Positions 17,917 through 27,518 of a stretch of DNA of 64,000 nt are shown in pieces. Source of the stretch: Candidatus Zhuqueibacterota bacterium (GTDB lineage Bacteria; Zhuqueibacterota; Zhuqueibacteria; Oceanimicrobiales; Oceanimicrobiaceae). Location of the stretch: the NCBI GenBank assembly GCA_029262055.1, contig JAJDAD010000071.1, positions 1 through 64,000 of the forward strand. Direction: 5' to 3'. Positions within the stretch are counted from its first letter, which is position 1. Each line of letters opens with the position of its first letter. The position numbers were made by a program, and so were the translations under genes. The notes below the pieces were generated by a model, which was not told where the DNA came from, made no database searches, and saw nothing but the letters and a program-made list of their open reading frames with translations.

Positions 17917-20900
17917 GTGTATTTAGAAAGTCTCAAGGTCAATGGTTTCAAATCCTTTGCAAGGAAGACAACGTTCAAGTTTAACGATGGCGTAACGGTC
18001 ATCGTCGGACCAAACGGCTGCGGCAAAAGCAACACCGTTGACGCGTTGCGCTGGGTTTTAGGTGAACAGCGTGCGGGTAGCATCCGAAGTGAAAAAATGG
18101 AAAATGTCATTTTCAATGGCACCAAAGATACGAAGCCGTTGGGCATGGCCGAGGTTTCTCTGCGGATTCATAACACCAAAAATGTTCTGCCGATCGAGTA
18201 TTCAGAGATAGAGATTACCAGGCGCCTGTTTCGCTCCATGGAAAGCCAGTACCTGCTCAACAATACGCCCTGCCGGCTTAAGGACATCTTAAATCTGTTC
18301 ATGGACACCGGCATGGGTGCAAATGCCTACTCGATTATCGAGTTGAGCATGGTTGAGACAATACTGAACGGCCGGCCGGAGGAACGCCGTCACATTATTG
18401 AAGAAGCCGCCGGAGTCACCAAGTACAAGGTTCGCCGCAAAGCCGCCTTCCGCAAGCTGGAAGCAACTGAAGCCGATTTGTTGCGCGTGAACGACATCAT
18501 CAGCGAAGTCGAAAAAACCGTGGCGTCGTTGCAGCGGCAAGTCAGAAAAGCGCAGCGCTACCAGGACCTCCGGGGTGAGCTGCAGGAGAAGGATATCCTT
18601 CTGGCCACGCATCAAGTTGCCAAAATCCAGGCCGAACTTGAACCAATGCTCGAGCGCCTTAAGGAGACGCAGACAAACCGGGTGTCGCTGACCACCAGGT
18701 TTGACCAGAAAGAAGCGGAAATGGAAGAGGCCCGCCGGAAACTTCTGGAGTCCGAACATGCCTTGAGCCAGGAGCAACAGGTTTTGAACCAGGCTTCCCT
18801 CAGGATTCAAAAAAAGGAAGAGGAAATTCTGGTAGGACGAGAGCGCCGCAAAGCTCTGGAAGACGCGAAAGTAAAACTCGATCGTGATCAACAAGAGGTG
18901 CAGGTACGCTTAGAGAAGAACAAGGTCCAGAGGGGCGCCACCGGCGAAAAGCTGCAGAAGTTGTTCGAGCAGATCCAGGTGGCGGAAAATGATTTTGGCG
19001 ACAAGAATGCGCACCTGAGTAAGCTCGAAAGTCAGTTGACGGACAGGCGCGACCAGATCAAGGCGCTCGAAATGCAGCGTTTGCAGGCCGTCGAAGGATT
19101 AACTGAAGGCAAGAAAGACGAGGAACGCCTCAAAACCCAACTCGCCAATATTAGTGACCGAGTTAAGATAATCAATCGCGAAGTAGAAGAAAACGAGTTG
19201 TTGCAACGCATTCGCCGGGAAAAAATCGACAAGCAGGTTGATAGCAAGACCACTGTGGCTGCGGAGTTGCGCAATCTGCAGGAAGAGCTAAACGAGTGCC
19301 AGCAGCACCTGGCCAGCCTTGCCGAACAAAAAGATGGCGTGCGTGAACAGATCCTGCTTCGGCGCACCGAGGTCGAGACATTGCGGGAACGCATCGAGTT
19401 GCTCAAAAAGTTCATCGAGTCGTACGAAGACCACCCGGACGGCGTCCAGCATATTCTGCTGCAGGGATTCTTGAACGGCGGCTGCAAAGGGACTCTGGCG
19501 GAAAACCTGAAGGTCAGTTCAACCTATCGCCGGGCGCTGGAAACGGCCATTGGCGAAGCGTCGGTTTCGCTCATTGTAGAGGGGACCGATCAAGCGTTTC
19601 AATGCATCGAACAGCTTAAGGCAGATGAAAAAGGGGCGGTTACTTTTTTCCCGCTGGATCGATTCCACGACAAAGGCAGCAACGGCAACGGAGCCGCGGC
19701 AAGCGACATCGTCATGGAAGATGGCCTTATCGATTGGGCCTACAACCTGGTAGACTGCGAGCGTGATTATCAGCCCGTCGTAAAGGGTCTGCTGCGCGAC
19801 TTTGTGGTGGTCAAGGATATGGCGACTGCCCAGGCACACGCCGGCCGGTTACAGAGCCTGCGCCTGAATCTGGTGACGTTGAACGGAGAGATAATTTCGA
19901 CTTGGGGCCCGATCAAAGGCGGCGCCAGTGAGAACTCCAATGCCGCCATCATCGGCCGTAAGGCTCTGGTTGGGGAATTGGAGAAGGAGTTGGAAGGAAC
20001 GTTCAAGAGACTGGACGAAGAAGAAAGCCAACGCTTACAAATCGAGCAGGACTACCAGCGTCGCTTTGCGCAAGAACAAGACCTCAGCCGAAAAGTCAAA
20101 AGTTCGGAAGGCCGTTTGAATGAAGTTGAGATGCAGTTGACGCAACTGGACTTTGAAGCGCGTAAGGATGCCGAACAGCGCGAGCGCCTGCTGAATGAAA
20201 AGAAACAACATATGGAGAATGAGGCAGAGCTGCGGGATGAGTTTGATGAAATCTCGCCGGCGCTCAGCGGTCTGGTAGACGATAAATCAAAATTTGAGAC
20301 CACGCTTCTCAACATCTCGGAGGAACAGGCCCAGCTGGAAGAAGCTTTGAACGAGGAACGTACGGTTGCGCAGGATAGCCGGGTCAAGCTGGTCGATTTA
20401 AAAAGCGAAGAAAAGCACTTGCAGGAAAACCTGGCGCAAATGCAGGAGTTTGACCTTGAGTTGCAGAAAACGCTTTTGCGCATCGAACAAGAAATGCACA
20501 ATTCCACAGCCGAACACTCTGAAATCGACGAGGCGATCTCGGCAAGCAAGACCGTCATCGAGGCCGAGTTCAAAGAGTATAATGGTCTGCAAACCAGAAT
20601 TGAGCAACTGGAACAAAAGTTTCTGCAGGAAAAAGAGGAACTCACTTCCAGAGAGAAGTTTATCCGCGACATCCGGGATGAGAAAGATCTGATATCCGAG
20701 ACTTTACACAGCATGGAGTTGCGTGTCTCTGAATTGAAGATGACCGGTGACAAGCTCAGGGACCGGATCAACGATGAGTACAATGTCCAGATTCAAAAGA
20801 GCGCAGTAGACGCCGAGCTCGACGAAGAGCAGTTGGGCGCGGAGATTGCCCGGGCCCGGCAGCGGGTGGAGAATATGGGCCCGGTCAACCTGCTGGCCCT

Positions 20901-21489
20901 GAAGGAATATGAAAAAGAAAAGGAGCGGTTTGATTTTCTCGTTGAGCAACGCGATGATCTCATCGAGGCGCAAGAGAACCTGAATCACACCATCAAGGTT
21001 ATCAATAAGACGGCACAGGAACAGTTTCAGGGGACATTCAAAGAAATCCGTGAGAACTTCATCAAAGTGTTCACTGGCTTTTTTGAGGCAGGCCAGGCTG
21101 ACCTCCGGCTGTCAGAGAGCGAAGATCCGCTGGAAGCTGATGTTGTCATTGAGGCCGATCCGAAGGGTAGAAAAATCGGGTCAATCTCACTGCTTTCCGG
21201 AGGAGAGAAAACACTGACGGCCATCTCGCTGCTGTTTGCCATCTACCTGGTCAAGCCCAGTCCCTTTTGCGTGCTCGATGAAGTCGATGCGCCTCTGGAC
21301 GACGCCAACATCGGACGTTTCGTCAAAGCCATCCGTAAATTTTCCGAGAACACGCAGTTCATCATTGTTACGCACAACAAACTCACCATGCGCGAAGCTG
21401 ACTGTCTCTACGGCGTGACCATGGAGCAGGAAGGCATCTCAAAAGTCGTCTCGGTCAATTTCACTGAGATGGAGGGCGTGGCTGCTTAA
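17917..21489 (+). CDS. smc: Chromosome segregation protein SMC
   Basis: Structural maintenance of chromosomes ATPase that organises and segregates DNA. Walker A is GPNGCGKS (31-38); two long coiled coils (~165-500 and ~670-1020) flank a hinge (~510-660, rich in glycines); the C-terminal head has the signature LLSGGEKT (S1094) and Walker B VLDEVDAPLDD (~1120). Length 1190 aa is typical. GTG 17917 is chosen because MYLESLKVNGFKSF is the canonical SMC N-terminus. No scpA/scpB neighbour lies in the window. Confidence 0.96.
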   Translation: MYLESLKVNGFKSFARKTTFKFNDGVTVIVGPNGCGKSNTVDALRWVLGEQRAGSIRSEKMENVIFNGTKDTKPLGMAEVSLRIHNTKNVLPIEYSEIEITRRLFRSMESQYLLNNTPCRLKDILNLFMDTGMGANAYSIIELSMVETILNGRPEERRHIIEEAAGVTKYKVRRKAAFRKLEATEADLLRVNDIISEVEKTVASLQRQVRKAQRYQDLRGELQEKDILLATHQVAKIQAELEPMLERLKETQTNRVSLTTRFDQKEAEMEEARRKLLESEHALSQEQQVLNQASLRIQKKEEEILVGRERRKALEDAKVKLDRDQQEVQVRLEKNKVQRGATGEKLQKLFEQIQVAENDFGDKNAHLSKLESQLTDRRDQIKALEMQRLQAVEGLTEGKKDEERLKTQLANISDRVKIINREVEENELLQRIRREKIDKQVDSKTTVAAELRNLQEELNECQQHLASLAEQKDGVREQILLRRTEVETLRERIELLKKFIESYEDHPDGVQHILLQGFLNGGCKGTLAENLKVSSTYRRALETAIGEASVSLIVEGTDQAFQCIEQLKADEKGAVTFFPLDRFHDKGSNGNGAAASDIVMEDGLIDWAYNLVDCERDYQPVVKGLLRDFVVVKDMATAQAHAGRLQSLRLNLVTLNGEIISTWGPIKGGASENSNAAIIGRKALVGELEKELEGTFKRLDEEESQRLQIEQDYQRRFAQEQDLSRKVKSSEGRLNEVEMQLTQLDFEARKDAEQRERLLNEKKQHMENEAELRDEFDEISPALSGLVDDKSKFETTLLNISEEQAQLEEALNEERTVAQDSRVKLVDLKSEEKHLQENLAQMQEFDLELQKTLLRIEQEMHNSTAEHSEIDEAISASKTVIEAEFKEYNGLQTRIEQLEQKFLQEKEELTSREKFIRDIRDEKDLISETLHSMELRVSELKMTGDKLRDRINDEYNVQIQKSAVDAELDEEQLGAEIARARQRVENMGPVNLLALKEYEKEKERFDFLVEQRDDLIEAQENLNHTIKVINKTAQEQFQGTFKEIRENFIKVFTGFFEAGQADLRLSESEDPLEADVVIEADPKGRKIGSISLLSGGEKTLTAISLLFAIYLVKPSPFCVLDEVDAPLDDANIGRFVKAIRKFSENTQFIIVTHNKLTMREADCLYGVTMEQEGISKVVSVNFTEMEGVAA

Positions 21490-21500
21490 AAGCCAATCGC

Positions 21501-21548
21501 CGGAGCCGTGCGTGGCTCCGCTACACGTTCCCACGCAGAGCGTGGGAA
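21501..21548. repeat. Tandem hairpins downstream of smc
   Basis: Hairpin one pairs CGGAGCC (21501-21507) with GGCTCCG (21514-21520). Hairpin two pairs TTCCCACGC (21528-21536) with GCGTGGGAA (21540-21548) around a 3-base loop. The second resembles a GTTCCCACGC palindrome that is dispersed in many bacterial genomes, and a degenerate relative lies at 24383-24403. They may act as a transcription end signal for smc and the opposing esterase gene. Confidence 0.7.
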
Positions 21549-21604
21549 GGAGGTCGATAATTTTTGGAAAGGACGTTTGCGCGTTAGTTTGCGGAACCCT
21601 TGGT

Positions 21605-22336
21605 TTAGTTGACCTTCTCTTTTCTGCGGAAACTGTCTAGCAGGGCAAAAAGTTTCTTACCATCATAAAACGCCTCGATCTGGTGCCCGGAGCCTGCAAC
21701 AATTTCCAGTTCCACATCGGCGCCGAGTTTGGCCAGTTCTCTTTGGGTGCGCTGCATTGCCTCGACCCAACCGGTATCGTGCTCTCCAACAAACATTCGG
21801 ACCGGCTTATCCTTCAGTAAGCTCAATTTGTGAAAGTCGTTGCCACGTGGAAATCCCGGCAAGGCGATGACGGATTGAAACATTTCCGGCGAGTTTAACA
21901 CGATACGAAATGTGCTGATACCGCCGTTGCTGATGCCGGCGATATGAAATTTCCCGCCTTCGGGCTGAAACTCGTCCGCAACATGTGCGAGCAACTCCGG
22001 AATGTATTTTTCAGAGCCTGAAAAGAACAACCGGCCGTTTGGCGCTACCGGACTGATGACCACCCAGCCGTTTTCTGCTGCGTCTTTGTAGATATTGTTC
22101 AACCCCCAATCAACCGTACCCTTGTGCTGTGGTCCGGGCGGAAGCGCCAGCAAGATCGGCAGTTCTTGTTTTACAGTTACGTTGTCCGGGGCAATAATGG
22201 CATAGTCGAGTTTTGTTTTGTCTTTTAGTTGCAGGACTCGGTATTCTGTTTTGGCTGCAACCGGGCCGTAGGAAATTGCAATCACAATCATCGAAATGAT
22301 GAACAATGCGGGGCGACGCCAAATCGGTTGTTTCAT
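21605..22336 (-). CDS. Secreted alpha/beta-hydrolase (esterase/feruloyl-esterase-like)
   Basis: A signal peptide (residues 1-28, ending GPVAA) precedes an alpha/beta-hydrolase core of PHB-depolymerase/esterase type. The nucleophile serine lies in GISNGG, a likely acid in MFVGEHDTGWV, and the histidine in AGSGHQI. The oxyanion region is LLALPPGPQ. The start has AAGGAAGG about 5-8 bases upstream. Length 243 aa. The substrate cannot be read from the sequence; proteins of this type are often annotated as predicted peptidases or esterases. Confidence 0.8.
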   Translation of the reverse strand: MKQPIWRRPALFIISMIVIAISYGPVAAKTEYRVLQLKDKTKLDYAIIAPDNVTVKQELPILLALPPGPQHKGTVDWGLNNIYKDAAENGWVVISPVAPNGRLFFSGSEKYIPELLAHVADEFQPEGGKFHIAGISNGGISTFRIVLNSPEMFQSVIALPGFPRGNDFHKLSLLKDKPVRMFVGEHDTGWVEAMQRTQRELAKLGADVELEIVAGSGHQIEAFYDGKKLFALLDSFRRKEKVN

Positions 22337-22661
22337 ACGAACCTTCCTTCAAAAAGCAATGGCACGATTACAGAATATCAAAGTATTTGAAGTCTTAAAC
22401 AGAAGCGGCGAAGATATATTCCCACGTTTTGACGGCTACGATTTCAAGAAACCAGCCATGCTTCTTCTCGTCATGCCCTGTTTGATCAATACAACGGCAT
22501 GCGGCGTACGTCGGAATAAATGACTTTACGGAGTTTTGATCGTGGTCAGAAACAAATCTTGTTCCCGCGCAGAGCGATGACAATGAGGTGGGTCAACAGG
22601 CCGGCCGCTGTTGACAGATTGGACGGTTTTTAAGACGAAGTTTAACGCAGTTCACAGAAAT
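22337..22661. other. Intergenic stretch with an 8-bp inverted repeat
   Basis: No gene is recognisable. GTCAACAG (22592-22599) is exactly inverted as CTGTTGAC (22608-22615) around GCCGGCCG. It lies about 256 bp upstream of the esterase start and 47 bp past the csp terminator, so it could be a regulator site, but nothing else supports this. Confidence 0.4.
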
Positions 22662-22692
22662 AAAAAAACCCCGGCTGGAAACAACCGGGGTT
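22662..22692 (-). terminator. Rho-independent terminator of the cold shock gene
   Basis: On the - strand AACCCCGG (22692-22685) pairs perfectly with CCGGGGTT (22674-22667) around a 10-base loop and runs into TTTTTTTA. It begins 21 bases after the csp stop codon. Confidence 0.93.
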
Positions 22693-22713
22693 AGATTTCG
22701 GCAAGTCTAAGAA

Positions 22714-22914
22714 TTATATCTTAGAGACGCTGGTTGCCTGCAATCCCTTCGGGCCCTGTTCTGTTTCAAACTGAACTTTGTCGCCTTCGTCCAGAGATTT
22801 GTAACCATCGCCTACGATGGCGTTGTAATGGACAAATACATCCTCGCCCGCTTCTCTGGTGATGAAACCATAACCCTTGGAGCCGTTAAACCACTTAACT
22901 GTTCCTTCTTCCAT
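22714..22914 (-). CDS. Cold shock protein (CspA family)
   Basis: A single-domain OB-fold RNA chaperone of 66 aa. Both RNA-binding motifs are present: GYGFI (RNP1) and VFVHY (RNP2). The start at 22914 ([17 protein letters not shown]) matches the family and has AGGA eight bases upstream; an ATG at 22929 in frame would add MRIGS. It has its own strong terminator and an unusual 5' leader containing a second terminator-like hairpin. Confidence 0.95.
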   Translation of the reverse strand: MEEGTVKWFNGSKGYGFITREAGEDVFVHYNAIVGDGYKSLDEGDKVQFETEQGPKGLQATSVSKI

Positions 22915-22971
22915 TGAACCAATCCTCATAAAAGCTGTAAAGTTGTGTACCTCTTTTCATCACCTTAATCC

Positions 22972-23014
22972 AAAAAAAAATCGTGTTGAATAATCTGACA
23001 TTATTCTTCACGAT
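22972..23014 (-). terminator. Terminator-like hairpin in the csp leader (possible attenuator)
   Basis: On the - strand ATCGTG (23014-23009) plus GAATAAT (23006-23000) pair with ATTATTC (22994-22988) plus CACGAT (22985-22980), interrupted by an AA/AA internal loop, and nine Ts follow (22980-22972). It lies 57 bases before the csp ATG. It is either the end of an upstream transcript or an intrinsic terminator inside the csp leader. Confidence 0.72.
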
Positions 23015-23308
23015 AAATTTTGATGTCGATAGCGAGTATTAGCAACAAAAATAAAAAAGCGAGAAAAACAGTGTACAATTATTTAGATGTCGAATATACG
23101 AGGTGGAACTTTAAGAAGCAACATAAATAATGACTGTGGGTGTATTTTCACGCCGTGCTTTGGAACGAGGACACTATTTGGGTTAGGAACCACAGGACAT
23201 CGACTTTGATTCTTCATAGATTATGAATCCCAATTGCCCGGTACAGGCACGACGTGTGGTTAGGGAGGGCAACCACAATACAGGAGCCTCCGTTCCTAAC
23301 TGCCGGAT
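23015..23308. other. Intergenic region between the lyase and csp
   Basis: About 290 bp without a gene. TGTGGTT and AACCACA form a 7-bp inverted repeat around AGGGAGGGC (about 23256-23278), and a related GGGTTAGGAACCAC lies near 23199. GGAGCCT (from 23283) pairs with AGGCTCC just inside the lyase 3' end. The csp promoter is expected here on the - strand, but I could not find clear -35/-10 boxes. Confidence 0.4.
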
Positions 23309-24169
23309 CTACTCAGGCTCCTCCCGCAAAAAGTTTGCTGCCTCCTCACGACTGAACATACTTTTCGTGAAACAATCATAGCTTCCCAAACCCTGCAACT
23401 CATCGGCGATGGCTGCAAACTTGCTCAAGCAGGATCGCAGGATAAACGGCCCAAAGCTCACGCGATTAATGCCGATTTCCTGCAGCGCCTGCAGTGGCTC
23501 TGCTGCGGGTGTGACGAGAACGTTGAGCGGAGTTGAAATGGCAGCGCGCAAAGTTTGCAAGGTTGCACGATCTCCCGGCCCCATCGGGTAGATGCAATCG
23601 GCGCCGGCTGCCGCATAAGCCTCTGCCCTGGCAACGGTATCTGCAATTCGCTCCTCTTTGTTGGCCAACGCCGAGGTCACAAAAGTGTCCACCCGGGCAT
23701 TAATCACCAGAGGGATTCCCTGCTTGCTCGCAACCTGCCGTACGGCAGCAATGCGTTCGCACTGCTCAGCCACGGGGCGTAAAGGTTCGCCTTCTACCAG
23801 GCTATCTTCGAGGTTAATGCCGACCGCGCCGGCGTCGAGCACCTGGCGGATGGTTTCTTGTAACTCTGCAATGTCAGCGCCGTAGCCTGCCTCGATGTCG
23901 GCAGTGACCGGTACTTCGACGCTGTGGGCGATGCGCGCAATCATTTCGATCATTGTGGCGCGCTCGATTTTCTCACCGTCCAGATAGCCCAGTGCGGTGG
24001 AGATGGCTGCGCTGGCCGTGGCCACGGCGGGATAGCCTTTTGCGGCCAGGATTCTGGCGCCGATGGGGTTCCAGATGTTTGGCAGGATGAGCAACTCGTC
24101 GCCGGAGTGCAGAGACAACAGGGCCTGCGCTTTGTTTTGCTGTTGTTTTGTCTGCATTTTATGTGCCAT
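23309..24169 (-). CDS. Isocitrate lyase/PEP mutase family protein
   Basis: A TIM-barrel protein of 286 aa from the PEP phosphonomutase/methylisocitrate lyase family. It shows the metal-binding DIEAGYG, the NLED motif, VINARVDTF and the C-terminal NRVSFGPFI. The KKCGH catalytic loop of true isocitrate lyases is not visible, so it is more likely a small lyase acting on a methylisocitrate- or oxaloacetate-like substrate. The exact reaction is unknown. It is monocistronic by spacing. Confidence 0.82.
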   Translation of the reverse strand: MAHKMQTKQQQNKAQALLSLHSGDELLILPNIWNPIGARILAAKGYPAVATASAAISTALGYLDGEKIERATMIEMIARIAHSVEVPVTADIEAGYGADIAELQETIRQVLDAGAVGINLEDSLVEGEPLRPVAEQCERIAAVRQVASKQGIPLVINARVDTFVTSALANKEERIADTVARAEAYAAAGADCIYPMGPGDRATLQTLRAAISTPLNVLVTPAAEPLQALQEIGINRVSFGPFILRSCLSKFAAIADELQGLGSYDCFTKSMFSREEAANFLREEPE

Positions 24170-24254
24170 TGTTAATTGACTTCTGTTTAACCCAAAATAG
24201 TATTCGCTCTCATTCCGTCATAGCCGAGTCTAAGTCTCGTGCATAAACCACTGG

Positions 24255-24403
24255 ATTCCGGCTCAACACCACGCCGGAATGACAGCTATACTGATTTCAG
24301 CAGTAGGCCGCGTTCCACGCGGCGGGAAGGATGCATGGGCTGCCGGATGGAATCCGGCCTACTTGGCAGGTGTGTCCCACGCCTCCACGCTCTGCATGGG
24401 GAC
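24255..24403. repeat. Cluster of REP-like hairpins
   Basis: Four short palindromes are packed into 150 bp: ATTCCGGC/GCCGGAAT (24255-24262, 24273-24280), CCGCGT/ACGCGG (24308-24313, 24317-24322), GCCGGAT/ATCCGGC (24342-24348, 24352-24358), and a degenerate GTTCCCACGC-type copy at 24383-24403 related to the one after smc. The third lies inside an outer TAGGCC/GGCCTA pair (24304-24309, 24357-24362). The 24170-24420 gap holds no gene; it separates the lyase from the 3' end of the TonB receptor. Confidence 0.7.
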
Positions 24404-24420
24404 GATAAGCGGAACTCCAT

Positions 24421-27108
24421 TTACCTAATCCTTAAATCCACCGAAACTGTTGGCGTAAATCCTAACGTTGGCACATCTTCCTGAACCAGCTCCCCCTCAC
24501 GTAATTCGAAGTTACGGTACCAGACATTCTCCCGGTCGTAGACGTTGTAAATCGAAAACCCGACATTGCCGTAGAAATGTTTGGTGATAAAAGAACGCGT
24601 CAGGCTGAGGTCGAGCCGGTGAGTCACCGGCAGTCGGTCGCGGTTTAGTTCGTCCGGTGGCACCAGGCGCAGAATGCTCCCGAAGTCGGACGAGGTCGCG
24701 GCTTCGATCTCCGGCTGCGTGTAGGGCGCTCCTGAGGCGTAGGTCCAGGTGGCGGAAAGGTTCCAGCCGTTGTGGGTGTAGCTGCCGACCAGGTTGAGTT
24801 TGTGCGGCACATTCTGATTGGCAGGAAACTCTTGCAGCGTTCGGCTGACAGTGGCTTCGATGTCGGTATCGTTGTAACTGTAACTGGCCCAGCTCGTAAA
24901 GCGGCCGCTTCTGCGTTCCAGCAGGACGTCAAGGCCGCGTGACAGGCTACGGTTGTTTCTGTAGACAGTGGTGCGCTCCGCAAGCGCCATATATTGCACC
25001 GCAGGGATGCCTTCGGTGACGTCCTGTTGCCGCCTCTCGTAGACCTCAAGGTCGAACAGCAGGCGCGCGTTCTGCAGCTTCAGGCCGGCGGTCCACTGCT
25101 CCGCCTGACCGGGCTCGATGGCGTTGCCGTTTGCCAGCACCCAAAAATCACGCCCCTCCGTGTACTGAAAAAAGCCGGGCATACGCCGCACAAACTGATG
25201 GTTTTTACCCCATGACCCTCGCAGAGATATGCCCGGTAGAACCGCCAGATCGGCTGATATGCGCGGCTCCACGTACAACGAATCCATCTGATCGTAGTAA
25301 GTTGCCCGCAGACCGGCCTCCAGCGTGAGCGGGTTCAGGCTCCAGGCGTCCTGCAGGTAGTAGGCGTACTGGGTCGCCCGGTCGCTGGCCCGCAGACCTA
25401 GGATGACGTCGAAGCCATTGTTCGTGTAATCAATTTCCGTCCTCGAGATCCATGCGCCAAAACCCAGTTTGTGCCCGGGGTGCATTTGCCAGCTGTTGTC
25501 CAGGCGAAAGGTCAAATCTTCGATGTCGTTGTTTGAGCTTAGCTCAAACAGAGCCGAGTCTGCCACTGTCGCGCCCGGCCGCGGCCGATGGCCGGAGAAA
25601 CGTGGATCGGGCGCGAAGGCCGGGCTATTTTCAAAGAAGCTCTGTTCGCTCGAAAACTTGGAGTAAGCGACCATCGCCGTCGACTGCAATCGTTCCTGCC
25701 ACTGCCTGAACCAATTGAAGCTGTAGCCCTGGTTGCCCCAGTCGGCTTGTTCTTCCCGGGCAAAAAGGGTGGTTTCCCGGGAGCGCATCTGTCTGCGCGG
25801 ATCGCCCGGGGCCGCAAACGTTTCGAAGCGTTCGAGATTGTCCTGGCCCAAGTACAGGCTTGCCGTGATCTTGTCGCGTGTCCCGGCGACCAGGCTTGCT
25901 TTTGCGATAATATCGTAAAATGAAATATCGGGATTTACGTTTGGCGCCGGGATTTCCCGGCTCGGCCGGAAGTTCAGCGGTTGGCGTCTCGGAATTGAGC
26001 TTGCGAAGGCGGAGAAGTTTCGGTCGTACAGATCCTCGAGGATGTATTCTGAGTAAGAGTGCCGCACGGACAGCAACAAGCCGCCGGCGCCGGCAAACGG
26101 CAACTCCAGGACCGCGTGTCCGTTCAGGGGGTTGGCACCGACCTGAAGCCGCGTCGTGCGAAAATCACCAGACTTGGCGGTGACTTCCATCACGCTGGAG
26201 AGCCGGCCGCCGTACTTAGCGGGAATCCCGCCTTTGTAAATCCGCACATCTTTGATCGCGTCCGCGTTGAACGCACTGAAATAGCCAAAGGAGTGGTCCA
26301 GGTGATAAAGCGTCATGCCATCAAATAAGACCAGGTTCTGCGAAGGCGTGCCGCCGCGCACGTACAAATCCGCCGAACCCTGGTTGCTGCTGCTCACGCC
26401 GGGCAACAGTTGCAGTGAGCGGAATATATCCTTGTCCCCGATAATGGGAAGCAGCGAAAAATTCTCAAGCGCAATCGCGAGCTGCCCGTTTCCTGCCGCG
26501 ACATTGATCAGTTCCCAATTGCCGGGTACCACTGTCACGGGTTCAGTCAGGATGTTTCTTTTCTTGAGACCGATGTGTAGAGGCGTTGCAAGCGTTCTCC
26601 GGTTAAGCTGAATCTCACGGTGCGCATAGCCGATGTAAGTGACCCTCAGCGTCCGCGTTTCCGCAGGTACTACCGGCAGGACAAAACGGCCATCCTGGTT
26701 GCTCGCGGTTCCCCTGTCCGTACCGACCAGAAGCACGTTGGCGTATGGCAGGCGTTCGCCGGTTTCAGCATCGAAGACGCTCCCCGCGATGTCGAATGTC
26801 AGCTTGTCGTTCTTAAGAAAGATAACAAGCTCGTCCGGGCCTTGTTGTTTAAAAGAAAGAGAAGTGTTGTGCAACAGGCGTTTGACAGCTTCTCTGACTG
26901 CGACTTTGTCTAAATCGCAACTGATCAGCAGGCTGTCGACCACAGCGTCCGGGTAAACCAGATGGATGTCCGCCTGCGTGGCCAACTGCCGTAGGGCATG
27001 TCCCAGGCCGACTTCCTGCAGATGCAGCGTCACGGCTTTTTCAGTTCTGGCTAAGCCCGTTCCGGAGACTAAGCTGAATGCCAGAAATATCCAGGGAGCT
27101 ATTTTCAT
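24421..27108 (-). CDS. TonB-dependent receptor with STN and carboxypeptidase-like domains
   Basis: Outer-membrane receptor for an energised uptake substrate. In order: signal peptide (MKIAPWIFLAFSLVSG), STN domain (~30-100, LHLQEVGLGHALRQLA) that usually contacts a FecR-type anti-sigma factor, a carboxypeptidase-regulatory-like beta domain (~115-190, DAETGERLPYANVLL), plug domain (DLYVRGGTPSQNLVLFDG) and a 22-strand-type barrel to the C-terminus. I prefer ATG 27108, right at the signal peptide; ATG 27165 would add 19 polar residues. STN plus the sigma/FecR genes upstream indicates cell-surface signalling. The substrate is probably an iron chelate or other scarce metal complex (inference). Confidence 0.9.
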   Translation of the reverse strand: MKIAPWIFLAFSLVSGTGLARTEKAVTLHLQEVGLGHALRQLATQADIHLVYPDAVVDSLLISCDLDKVAVREAVKRLLHNTSLSFKQQGPDELVIFLKNDKLTFDIAGSVFDAETGERLPYANVLLVGTDRGTASNQDGRFVLPVVPAETRTLRVTYIGYAHREIQLNRRTLATPLHIGLKKRNILTEPVTVVPGNWELINVAAGNGQLAIALENFSLLPIIGDKDIFRSLQLLPGVSSSNQGSADLYVRGGTPSQNLVLFDGMTLYHLDHSFGYFSAFNADAIKDVRIYKGGIPAKYGGRLSSVMEVTAKSGDFRTTRLQVGANPLNGHAVLELPFAGAGGLLLSVRHSYSEYILEDLYDRNFSAFASSIPRRQPLNFRPSREIPAPNVNPDISFYDIIAKASLVAGTRDKITASLYLGQDNLERFETFAAPGDPRRQMRSRETTLFAREEQADWGNQGYSFNWFRQWQERLQSTAMVAYSKFSSEQSFFENSPAFAPDPRFSGHRPRPGATVADSALFELSSNNDIEDLTFRLDNSWQMHPGHKLGFGAWISRTEIDYTNNGFDVILGLRASDRATQYAYYLQDAWSLNPLTLEAGLRATYYDQMDSLYVEPRISADLAVLPGISLRGSWGKNHQFVRRMPGFFQYTEGRDFWVLANGNAIEPGQAEQWTAGLKLQNARLLFDLEVYERRQQDVTEGIPAVQYMALAERTTVYRNNRSLSRGLDVLLERRSGRFTSWASYSYNDTDIEATVSRTLQEFPANQNVPHKLNLVGSYTHNGWNLSATWTYASGAPYTQPEIEAATSSDFGSILRLVPPDELNRDRLPVTHRLDLSLTRSFITKHFYGNVGFSIYNVYDRENVWYRNFELREGELVQEDVPTLGFTPTVSVDLRIR

Positions 27109-27179
27109 TGATTGATCACGGTTGTTGCGATTTACCCACCATCTTGTTGGACTGCGATCGGACATGTTTCATTCCATGG

Positions 27180-27518
27180 TCAGTCGGCCTGGTAGCGCGA
27201 TTGCAGCTTTCGCGTTCGCAGCACGAAGATTGCAAGTACGTTGACCAGAGTCACCAACCCCAGTATTAGCGCCAGGCGCAACCACGCTGCATCGTGCGCA
27301 ATTCTGATCTGAATCAGATTATATGCCGTGTTCAGCCAGATAAGGATGGCCACGGCTAACAAACCCTGCCACAGTTTAAGAACCCACGCTTTTCTGACAA
27401 GCAAGGTGAGCAACAGCAGTAGGGTCAGTACCGCCGGTATCAACCCGTTGAAACGCATGACATGCGCGGCCATGAGCAATGTTGCCAGGAACGTGGGTAG
27501 AAGTCTGAGGATGGTCAT
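27180..27518 (-). CDS. Small four-helix membrane protein
   Basis: 112 aa with four predicted TM helices (about 5-22, 27-43, 48-68, 80-100) and a basic C-terminus (RTRKLQSRYQAD). It overlaps the end of the PepSY gene by four bases (ATGA) and is followed within 75 bases by the TonB receptor. Family not recognised; position suggests an inner-membrane partner of the PepSY protein. Confidence 0.75.
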   Translation of the reverse strand: MTILRLLPTFLATLLMAAHVMRFNGLIPAVLTLLLLLTLLVRKAWVLKLWQGLLAVAILIWLNTAYNLIQIRIAHDAAWLRLALILGLVTLVNVLAIFVLRTRKLQSRYQAD

